Below are positions 1 through 4,626 of a stretch of DNA of 9,595 nucleotides, piece by piece. Position 1 is the first letter of the stretch; the number at the start of each line of letters is the position of its first letter. Below the pieces are notes generated by a model that worked only from the letters and a program-made list of their open reading frames with translations, made no database searches and had not been told where the DNA came from. Location of the stretch: assembly GCA_034436375.1 (NCBI GenBank), contig DAOTVS010000244.1:1-9595 (forward strand). The letters run 5' to 3'. The translations under genes and the position numbers were made by a program. Origin of the DNA: DAOTVS01 sp034436375. Its GTDB lineage: Bacteria; Chloroflexota; Anaerolineae; SpSt-313.

Positions 1-102
1 TACCGCGTCTCGGAAAAGGTCTACGCCGGCGCCCGCCAGCAGCCTGGTGCCGGTGAGCCCGGCGGCGAAGGTGTGATTGAGGGAGAGTTCCACCCGGTTT
101 GA
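1..102 (+). CDS. dnaK: DnaK (Hsp70) chaperone, C-terminal end only
   Basis: The reading frame is open from base 1 and stops at TGA 100-102, giving 33 residues. It begins YRVSEKVYAGA, which resembles the last helix of the Hsp70 lid. A Gly/Pro-rich linker (QQPGAGEPGGEG) follows, then the acidic ending VIEGEFHPV, which matches the usual DnaK tail pattern (D/G-V-I-E/D-x-E-F/Y). DnaK is the ATP-driven cytoplasmic chaperone that works with DnaJ and GrpE on unfolded proteins, and the acidic tail contributes to substrate handling. The ATPase and substrate-binding domains lie outside the window, so the call rests only on the tail. No GrpE or DnaJ is visible downstream. It could in principle be another protein with a similar tail, but the combination of helix, glycine linker and VIEGEF is characteristic. 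Confidence 0.72.
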   Translation, partial: YRVSEKVYAGARQQPGAGEPGGEGVIEGEFHPV

Positions 103-510
103 AGGCGTGGGGCGTGTGCATCACCACGCAACCGGCGCACCAAGGCGGGCGCGCCACCAGCAAGTCTCGACAGAGGAAGGGATTTCGGCGACGGACTGGG
201 GGGCCAGCCCCGTTGGGTTTTACAGGGAGGTTTCAGGGTGTTCTCGGAGAATCCAAGCACGCGACACAGGGTGGTTGTGACGATGACCCGGGGCGACGAG
301 ACGGCACGGCGCTTTGGCGACCCGCTCCAATTCGAGTATCTGGGTGGTACCGTGCTGCAAGGTTCAGTGCGAGGCCAGGGCAGCGAGGGTGCCGACAAAG
401 CCTGGGTCCAGGATGGCCACAGTATGCAAAACAGCAAAAGGGGCAACCGCTGATCGGAGCGTTGTGTCCAATCAGGCATGGGCGACTGATCAAAAAGGAG
501 GCGCCGCGCT
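103..510. other. Poorly resolved stretch between dnaK and the HMA-like gene
   Basis: Apart from the doubtful 71-residue frame at 238-453, I see no gene, RNA or repeat here. A G-rich/C-rich block (GGGGGG-CCAG-CCCC, about 197-211) followed by GTTGGGTTTT could be a weak terminator for dnaK, but the pairing is short and the T-run is only four bases. Long frames on the opposite strand look like shadows: they are rich in Pro, Arg, Ser and Ala without pattern. Confidence 0.5.
238..453 (+). CDS. Small hypothetical protein, 71 aa, doubtful
   Basis: This is an unrecognised short frame starting at GTG 238. It is preceded by a good ribosome binding site, AGGGAGG at 224-230, seven bases from the start. 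The product contains a possible beta-rich stretch (RVVVTMTRGDE, then LQFEYLGGTVLQG) followed by a polar, glycine-rich tail, with no cysteines, membrane segment or known motif. It lies 135 bases after the dnaK stop and 57 bases before the next start, on the same strand, so it could be part of a dnaK-led transcript. Third-position GC looks compatible with coding but is not decisive. It may be a genuine small protein, or a remnant of a longer gene, since two in-frame stops (451-453 and 487-489) separate it from the same-frame gene at 511. Confidence 0.35.
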   Translation: MFSENPSTRHRVVVTMTRGDETARRFGDPLQFEYLGGTVLQGSVRGQGSEGADKAWVQDGHSMQNSKRGNR

Positions 511-951
511 GTGTCCTCAACCTGGGCATGGCCAGCACCCCACGGTGAGCCGGAGCTACCGGCATGGGACTCGCTCGCCAGGGAATGGCTGGAGGGCCGG
601 TTGGAGCCCAAGCTGGAGCTGCGCTGGCGGCCAGAGATCCTGGCGGCGCTGGAAGAATTGTATCTTTGGGAGCCCTATGCAGCCCAAGATGGATGGAGAG
701 GATCAAGGGAGATGAATCATGCCCATATTGCCCTGGGCATCCCCGGCATGGACAAGGATAGCGGGGCAAGGGTCAAGAAGCAGTTAGAGGCAGCGCCCGG
801 CGTATACGGGGTGACGGTGTGGGAAAGCACGCAGCAGATTGATGTGGATTACTCGCCGGCGCTGATCACCCCGGCTGCCATCGAGCAGGAAATCCGGCAG
901 GTAGGCTTTGAGCCCGTCTACATGCAATATGCCCAGCGTTGGCCGGGATGA
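511..951 (+). CDS. HMA-like (heavy-metal-associated fold) protein lacking CxxC, 146 aa
   Basis: Residues 68-140 have the spacing of an HMA/CopZ-type beta-alpha-beta-beta-alpha-beta domain: strand HIALGIPGM, helix with VKKQLEAAPGV, strand VTVWESTQQIDVDYS, helix TPAAIEQEIRQVGFEP. In metal-carrying members the GM is followed by a CxxC copper/zinc site. Here that loop reads DKDSGA and there is no cysteine, so metal binding of the normal kind is not expected. The GTG start at 511 has a strong site, AAAAAGGAGG at 492-501, spaced nine bases. An alternative ATG at 712 (GGAGAGG at 695-701) would leave a 79-residue stand-alone domain. I prefer 511 because residues 17-60 look coding (Trp/Leu/Glu-rich amphipathic helices, e.g. 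WRPEILAALEELYLWEP). That N-terminal part is not recognised. The position after dnaK suggests a cytoplasmic stress role, but this is inference. Confidence 0.6.
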   Translation: MSSTWAWPAPHGEPELPAWDSLAREWLEGRLEPKLELRWRPEILAALEELYLWEPYAAQDGWRGSREMNHAHIALGIPGMDKDSGARVKKQLEAAPGVYGVTVWESTQQIDVDYSPALITPAAIEQEIRQVGFEPVYMQYAQRWPG

Positions 952-953
952 CT

Positions 954-1130
954 CGTGATGCGTAATGCGTGATGCGTAAGGTTACCATGACATGTTGCTC
1001 GCTGCTCTTCGTGACGCCCGTCTACTACAGAGGAAGTGGGGCAGTGAACACTGCGCCATGGCGACCTTACGCATCACCGGGACGCATTACGCATTACGTT
1101 TTGGCACAGAGGTTGCTTGGCGGGCCTGGC
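954..1130. repeat. Dispersed intergenic repeat, copy 1 (7-base units, inverted flanks)
   Basis: This element fills most of the 232-base gap between the HMA-like gene and the membrane protein gene. The left flank has four heptamers, CGTGATG, CGTAATG, CGTGATG and CGTAAGG (954-981). The right flank has the complementary form, CCTTACG and CATCACC (1065-1078), then CATTACG twice (1085-1098). The middle contains a small hairpin, GCAGTG-AA-CACTGC, near 1041-1054, and the block TGGCGACCTTAC (1059-1070). The element ends with TTTTGGCACAGAGGTTGCT (1099-1117). The same blocks occur in the same order in 4327-4602, so this is one copy of a dispersed family, not random sequence. No coding potential is seen. 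The rest of the gap, 1131-1183, holds only the leader of the next gene. Confidence 0.8.
1102..1117 (+). promoter_or_regulatory. Possible sigma-54 type -24/-12 promoter before the membrane protein gene
   Basis: The sequence TGGCACAGAGGTTGCT has the -24 box TGGCAC and the -12 box TTGCT separated by five bases, which is the spacing of the RpoN consensus (TGGCAC-N5-TTGC). A start of transcription would fall near 1128, giving a leader of about 55 bases before the ATG at 1184. The block belongs to the repeated element, and the equivalent block in copy 2 also lies upstream of a gene. Function is inferred from the motif only. No rpoN gene or enhancer-binding regulator is in the window. Confidence 0.35.
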
Positions 1131-1183
1131 AAGTGTGATGGGTTGGCCGCCATGCAGCAACATTACGTCTTGCGAGAGGCGAC

Positions 1184-1438
1184 ATGCTCACTTTACAAGC
1201 TCTGCTGCTATGGATCGCTATGGGGCTGATGGCAGGCTGGCTGGCCAACCGGGCCGTGGGCGACGTGCGCTATAGCATGACGAGCGAGATCGTTACCAGC
1301 GTTATTGGCGCGGTGTTGGGCGGCATGATCTTTGTCGCCCTGGGCCTGCGGTTGGGAGGCGCATTGGGCAGCGCTGCCGTGGCCCTGGCAAGTGCAATCG
1401 TGTTGCTCATGGTCATCCGCACCGTCCGCGTGGCCTGA
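1184..1438 (+). CDS. GlsB/YeaQ/YmgE-type small membrane protein, 84 aa
   Basis: This small, highly hydrophobic protein has three predicted membrane helices at about residues 3-22, 36-55 and 58-80. It shows the pattern typical of the transglycosylase-associated/GlsB family: G-x-x-AGWLANRAVG at the end of helix 1, then a short polar loop, then SVIGAVLGGMIF at the start of helix 2. The length (84 aa) fits the family's usual 80-100. Members are inner-membrane proteins of unknown biochemical role, often induced by stress. The ATG at 1184 is preceded by GAGAGG at 1173-1178. It sits 45 bases or so downstream of repeat copy 1 and ahead of the CBS-domain gene on the same strand, but a separate promoter candidate for the CBS gene lies in between. 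A generic small membrane protein is the alternative. Confidence 0.7.
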   Translation: MLTLQALLLWIAMGLMAGWLANRAVGDVRYSMTSEIVTSVIGAVLGGMIFVALGLRLGGALGSAAVALASAIVLLMVIRTVRVA

Positions 1439-1469
1439 GGGCTGGCGGTGCAGCAAGCAACGAGGGACG

Positions 1470-1497
1470 TTGACAACCCTGGGTAGCTCGGTATAGC
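1470..1497 (+). promoter_or_regulatory. Candidate housekeeping promoter for the CBS gene
   Basis: A perfect -35 box TTGACA (1470-1475) is followed 16 bases later by TATAGC (1492-1497), which matches four of six bases of the -10 consensus. A transcript start near 1504 would leave a leader of about 78 bases before the CBS-domain start codon. The -10 lies inside a small inverted repeat (GCTCG-gtatag-CGAGC, about 1485-1500), which could be an operator or coincidence. Confidence 0.5.
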
Positions 1498-1536
1498 GAG
1501 CCGCCAGGGCGAAACTGGGGCTGACAGACGAGTGAT

Positions 1537-1562
1537 GTGCCCTGCCATCCCCGGGCAGGCAC
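1537..1562 (+). other. Leader hairpin just upstream of the CBS gene
   Basis: The bases GTGCC-c-TGCC (1537-1546) can pair with GGCA-GGCAC (1554-1562) with one bulged C and a seven-base loop, giving a nine-pair GC-rich stem. It ends 11 bases before the GGAGG ribosome binding site (1573-1577) and is not followed by a T-run, so it is not an ordinary terminator. It may stabilise the message or influence translation; this is inferred from pairing only. Confidence 0.45.
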
Positions 1563-1581
1563 GCAAAAGGATGGAGGAAGT

Positions 1582-2025
1582 ATGAAGGTCCGCGAGCTCA
1601 TGACGACAGAGCTGGTGACGGTGCGGCCATCGGCCTCGATCACTGAGTGCGCCCGGTTGATGCGCGATGCCGATATTGGCGATGTGTTGGTGACAGAGGA
1701 TGATCGCCTGGTGGGCATCATGACGGATCGCGACATCACCGTGCGCGTGGTGGCCGAGGGTATGGATTGCACCAAGGCATTGGCCGGCGACTTTATGTCG
1801 GTGGATTTGATCACAGGTATGCCCGATTGGGATGTCGATGACGCCGCCGACATTATGGCTGAGGAGCAGATCCGCCGTCTGCCGATCGTACAGGATGGCC
1901 GGTTGGTTGGGATCATATCGCTGGGCGATATCGCCACACAAATCATGGAAGAAGAGATCGCCTGCGAGGCGCTGGAAGAGATCTCCAAGCCAGCCATGCC
2001 CCGTATCGGAGAGATCAGCCGGTAG
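1582..2025 (+). CDS. Two-CBS-domain protein, 147 aa
   Basis: This is a stand-alone tandem CBS (Bateman) module. CBS1 covers about residues 6-60 with the ligand motif GIMTDRD (G45, T48, D51). CBS2 covers about 70-125 with GIISLGD (G110, S113, D116). Each domain starts with the usual LMT/FMS-x-x-L-(I/V)-T pattern. In this family the Thr/Ser and Asp of these motifs bind the ribose of adenine nucleotides, so the protein probably senses AMP/ATP, SAM or NAD(H) in the cytoplasm and passes this to a partner. No effector domain is present and the partner is unknown. I chose ATG 1582, preceded by GGAGG at 1573-1577, over an upstream in-frame start at 1537, because the family begins right at the K-V-R/x-D/E-L-M motif and 1537 lies in the leader hairpin. 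It is convergent with the histidine kinase gene. Confidence 0.92.
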   Translation: MKVRELMTTELVTVRPSASITECARLMRDADIGDVLVTEDDRLVGIMTDRDITVRVVAEGMDCTKALAGDFMSVDLITGMPDWDVDDAADIMAEEQIRRLPIVQDGRLVGIISLGDIATQIMEEEIACEALEEISKPAMPRIGEISR

Positions 2026-2038
2026 AAAAGGCGAGGCC

Positions 2039-2095
2039 AAAAAGGGAAAGAGGGAGAAGGAATGCTGAGCATTCCTTCTCCCTCTTTCCCTTTTT
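2039..2095. terminator. Bidirectional intrinsic terminator, 28-bp arms
   Basis: An uninterrupted inverted repeat pairs 2039-2066 with 2068-2095 around a central G; a real loop would open three to five bases. The left arm begins with an A-run (2039-2043) and the right arm ends in a T-run (2091-2096), so both strands make a hairpin followed by U residues. It lies between the CBS gene stop (2025) and the kinase gene stop (TAA, complement of 2095-2097), and serves both convergent transcripts. The left arm is all purine from 2039 to 2062 and the right arm is all pyrimidine from 2072 to 2096. Confidence 0.92.
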
Positions 2096-4263
2096 TATGC
2101 CTGCTTTTGAGACAGGGGAAGCCAAAAGAGAAAGGTGGTGCCCTGGCCGGGTTGGCTGTGGAAGACGATATCCCCGTGGTGCCGCTGGACGATCTCGCGG
2201 CTGATATAGAGCCCAAGGCCCATCCCCGTCAGGGAAGAGCTGCCTTTGCGTGTGCCGCGGTAAAAGCGCTGGAAGACGTGGGGCTGATCCTCGATGGCAA
2301 TGCCGATGCCCCAATCGCGCACGCTGACCCAGGCGCGCTGTTCCTGGGTCTGCAGGGTGACCTCGATGGGCCCACCGGAAGGCGAATACTGAATGGCGTT
2401 CATGAGCAGGTTACCCAGCACCTGCGCAAGGCGCATCCCGTCGCCATCTATCCAGACAGGCTGCTGCGGGGCGCGCAGGCGCAGGGCATGCCGGCTGGTG
2501 GTCATCTGCAGGCGGTCGACGGCATCGGAAACAAGGGCCGCCAAGTCCACCCGCTCATGCTGAAGCTCGAGGCGCTGGGCCTCGATACGCGAGATATCGA
2601 GCAACTGGTTGATCAAGCTGACCATACGCTCGACCTCGTCATTGATGATGCGCAACCCCTTGAGGTCGCGTTCGTCGGCGTGGGCTTCCTCAGCGCGCCG
2701 CAACAGCATCTGAGCGTACCCCTTGATGGAGGTAATGGGCGTCTTGAGCTCATGCGATACGACCGAGATGAAATCATCCTTTTCCTGCTGGGCCTGGTGA
2801 GCCAGGGTCACATCGCGGAAGGTAGAAACGACACCGTGGATGTGGCCACGACTATCAACCAGCGGGGAGGCGCTCATGGCGACCACGCGCGCCTGACCCG
2901 CTTCCGTTTCTACATGAAACTCCTCGCCGACGCGTGTCTCGCCCCGCAGGGCCGCAGCCACGGGAAGGGTGGAAGGCTCACAGGGCTCACCGTTGATGGT
3001 GCGGAAACGGAACCAGGTAGCCTGCTCGGCCAAAGATAGACCCAAATGCGAGGGCGAGCGCCCCAGGATGCGGATGCCAGCCGGGTTTATGCGCAACAGT
3101 TCGCCGGCAGGCCCATGAATGGAAATGCCATCAGCTGACTGGGTAATGATCGAGTCCATCTCGGCGGTGCGGGCGCGCAGGCGGCGATCGCGCTCTTCCA
3201 TCTGCCGGGCCATGCCGTTAAGCGCCTCGGCCAGGGCTTCGAACTCATCACCAGTATGGAGGGTGATACGCTCGTTGAGCCGGCCATTCCCCAGCCCCCG
3301 GGCGTGCTGGGCCAGCCGCATTACAGGCCCAGCATACCAGTTGCCAACCGAGACGGCTGCCCCCAAGGCCAGCAGCATCAGCACGGCAAAGAGCCCCAGC
3401 TCATAGGCCGCCTCCCGGCGGACGCCCGCCAGCACACCGTCGGCAGGCTGCTGGACCGCCAGCGCCCAACCAGTCTCTGGGATAGGCAGCGCAGCCCCTA
3501 ACTGAGATTGGCCGTCAACCGGGTCGCGGATGCCCTGAATCGGCGCAAGGAAGCCCTGTAGCGCTTGACGCACATGGTTGGCGCCCTGTGAAGCAGAGCG
3601 CCGGCCCCAGGGCAGCCCAGGGTCGAGGCTGCTAAAGATACTCATGGCCTGACGATCGTAGAGGGTAAAAGCATAAGGACCCTGTTGGCTGAGGGCCAGC
3701 AGGCGGCTGCCCATGGTCTGGGCGCTGAGCGTTACCCCTGCGGCGCCCAAATACTCCTTCTCCTCCCAATGGGGCACGAGCACCTGCACAACCGGCTGAT
3801 TATCGGCATCAAGAAAAAGATCGGAAACCAGGGGGACTTGTGAGGAGGCAAGCTGCCCAACCGTAGGAGCGTGCAGCACCGGCTGGACACCGGCGGGCGC
3901 GGCGACAACGATCTGCCCATGCGGATCAAGGACAAAGATAGCCAGATATTCGCCAGAGCCAGCATGCCACAGGCGGTCGAGCGCAGCTTCAGCTTCTGCT
4001 GGCTGCTGCGCATCAACCGAGAGCGCCAGGCGAGACCAGTCGATCGCCCGCTGCAATTCGCTCTGGACAATGGCAACAGCCGCCTGGCCGACGGCACTCC
4101 CTTCTGTGAGGACAGCCTGCTGTCGCTCGGCATAGCGCCTGTAATCATTGGCTGCGAGCAGCGCAAAAGCCGGAAAGACCACCACCAGGAAACTGAATAC
4201 CAGCTTGGCGCGCATGCCCAGCCGTATCTGGGGCCACCTGGGGAGGCGAATTTTCAGCCGCAT
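2095..4263 (-). CDS. Membrane sensor histidine kinase (extracellular sensor-HAMP-PAS-HisKA-HATPase), 722 aa
   Basis: The order is TM1 (about residues 20-38), an extracytoplasmic sensor of roughly 245 residues that is probably dCache-like (contains YLAIFVLDPHGQIVVAAP), TM2 (about 288-307), HAMP (about 310-362), a PAS domain (about 375-490), HisKA, and HATPase. The phospho-accepting histidine is H504 in SHELKTP. ATP-binding boxes are visible: N622 (NLLMNAIQYS), D650 (DWGIGI), FQRFYRG, and GMGLGL from 680. All key residues are present, so the kinase should autophosphorylate and pass phosphate to a response regulator. None is adjacent, so it looks orphan. The signal is unknown, though dCache sensors usually bind small molecules. 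I chose ATG 4263 because AAAGGA lies eight bases upstream and a strong promoter ends just before it; the longer TTG frame from 4320 has no ribosome binding site and overlaps the promoter. Confidence 0.93.
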   Translation of the reverse strand: MRLKIRLPRWPQIRLGMRAKLVFSFLVVVFPAFALLAANDYRRYAERQQAVLTEGSAVGQAAVAIVQSELQRAIDWSRLALSVDAQQPAEAEAALDRLWHAGSGEYLAIFVLDPHGQIVVAAPAGVQPVLHAPTVGQLASSQVPLVSDLFLDADNQPVVQVLVPHWEEKEYLGAAGVTLSAQTMGSRLLALSQQGPYAFTLYDRQAMSIFSSLDPGLPWGRRSASQGANHVRQALQGFLAPIQGIRDPVDGQSQLGAALPIPETGWALAVQQPADGVLAGVRREAAYELGLFAVLMLLALGAAVSVGNWYAGPVMRLAQHARGLGNGRLNERITLHTGDEFEALAEALNGMARQMEERDRRLRARTAEMDSIITQSADGISIHGPAGELLRINPAGIRILGRSPSHLGLSLAEQATWFRFRTINGEPCEPSTLPVAAALRGETRVGEEFHVETEAGQARVVAMSASPLVDSRGHIHGVVSTFRDVTLAHQAQQEKDDFISVVSHELKTPITSIKGYAQMLLRRAEEAHADERDLKGLRIINDEVERMVSLINQLLDISRIEAQRLELQHERVDLAALVSDAVDRLQMTTSRHALRLRAPQQPVWIDGDGMRLAQVLGNLLMNAIQYSPSGGPIEVTLQTQEQRAWVSVRDWGIGIAIEDQPHVFQRFYRGTRKGSSSLTGMGLGLYISREIVQRHHGDIVFHSQPGQGTTFLFWLPLSQKQA

Positions 4264-4291
4264 CCAAGTTGTCCTTTCCGCTCGCAGCGCT

Positions 4292-4320
4292 ATTTTAGCA
4301 TAGGTTGTATGTGTGGTCAA
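4292..4320 (-). promoter_or_regulatory. Sigma-70 type promoter of the histidine kinase gene
   Basis: Read on the minus strand, TTGACC (complement of 4315-4320) and TAAAAT (complement of 4292-4297) each match five of six consensus bases and are separated by exactly 17 bases. Transcription would begin near 4285, leaving a leader of about 22 bases that carries the AAAGGA ribosome binding site before ATG 4263. This is the best housekeeping promoter in the window. Confidence 0.75.
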
Positions 4321-4349
4321 TGCAGACTCGCAATACGTGATGCGTAATA

Positions 4350-4555
4350 CGTAAGGTCGCCAGGGGACGTAATAAGTAATGCGTAATCAGTAAGGTGTCA
4401 CTGCGGCGAGCTCGCTGCTTCGCGGATTCTGAGGTGGGGCCAGCCAGAGCAAGAGAAGCTCTGCCATAAGGTAAAGTGTACTTTGCCGCTTGGCGACCTT
4501 ACTTATTACGGTTTACTTATTACGGTTTACTTATTACGCCCCTGGCGGCCTTACG
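4350..4555. repeat. Long inverted repeat inside repeat copy 2
   Basis: The arm at 4350-4380 (CGTAAGG, TCGCCAGGGGA, then CGTAATAAGTAA) is the reverse complement of 4527-4555, with one substitution (T/C) and one extra base in about 29 positions. The intervening sequence is about 146 bases and contains further small hairpins, so RNA or single-stranded DNA could form a cruciform-like structure. Copy 1 shows a shorter version of the same arrangement. Confidence 0.75.
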
Positions 4556-4576
4556 GATTACGGTTACGAATCGCTT

Positions 4577-4592
4577 TGGCACGAAGGTTGCT
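4577..4592 (+). promoter_or_regulatory. Possible sigma-54 type -24/-12 promoter before the LonB-like gene
   Basis: TGGCACGAAGGTTGCT matches the RpoN consensus TGGCACG-N4-TTGC(A/T) at every defined position. Transcription would start near 4603, leaving a leader of about 24 bases that includes the AGGAGG ribosome binding site (4616-4621). It is the terminal block of repeat copy 2 and is conserved in copy 1. I saw no convincing sigma-70 promoter for the protease gene. Whether this organism has RpoN cannot be told from the window. Confidence 0.42.
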
Positions 4593-4626
4593 CCCTGCCA
4601 ACCATAGAAAAGCTTAGGAGGACCGC

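Larger units (their letters stand above)
4327..4602. repeat. Dispersed intergenic repeat, copy 2 (7-base units, nested inverted repeats)
   Basis: This element occupies most of the 363-base gap between the divergent kinase and protease genes; no gene is seen there. The left flank has heptamers CGTGATG, CGTAATA, CGTAAGG (4336-4356) and, after an 11-base insert, CGTAATA, AGTAATG, CGTAATC, AGTAAGG (4368-4395). The right flank has CCTTACT, TATTACG, GTTTACT, TATTACG, GTTTACT, TATTACG (4497-4538), then CCTTACG and GATTACG (4549-4562). The centre shows two small hairpins: AGAGC-AAGAGAA-GCTCT, and GGTAAAGT-GT-ACTTTGCC around 4470-4487. The shared blocks GCTCGCTGCT, TGGCGACCTTAC and TTTGGCAC-N5-TTGCT appear in the same order as in copy 1 (954-1130). 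The heptamers keep phase over many units, which suggests a mobile or replication-slippage origin. Confidence 0.82.

Noticed and set aside
197..220. Terminator after dnaK
   Set aside because: The G-rich/C-rich pairing is short and ambiguous and the following T-run is only four bases, too weak to list as a feature.
21..769. Two minus-strand frames of 178 and 196 codons
   Set aside because: They are opposite the dnaK tail and the HMA-like gene; low-complexity Pro/Arg/Ala/Ser translations with no ribosome binding site support.
954..1130. Insertion sequence remnant
   Set aside because: There is no transposase coding and no clear target-site duplication that I could see; the repeat is better described as a short non-coding dispersed element.
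1270..2216. Two long minus-strand frames over the membrane protein and CBS genes
   Set aside because: They are antisense to genes with clear family motifs and good ribosome binding sites; the translations are His/Ser/Pro-rich without domains.
2062..3039. Open frame of 325 codons on the plus strand
   Set aside because: It lies antisense to the kinase's HATPase and HisKA domains, which carry all expected motifs; the product has no recognisable pattern and starts inside the terminator.
4264..4320. Upstream TTG start extending the kinase by 19 residues
   Set aside because: The TTG overlaps the -35 box of a strong promoter and lacks a ribosome binding site, whereas ATG 4263 has AAAGGA at ideal spacing.
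4336..4562. CRISPR array
   Set aside because: The repeats are only 7 bases, contiguous and inverted across the element, with no unique spacers and no cas genes nearby.
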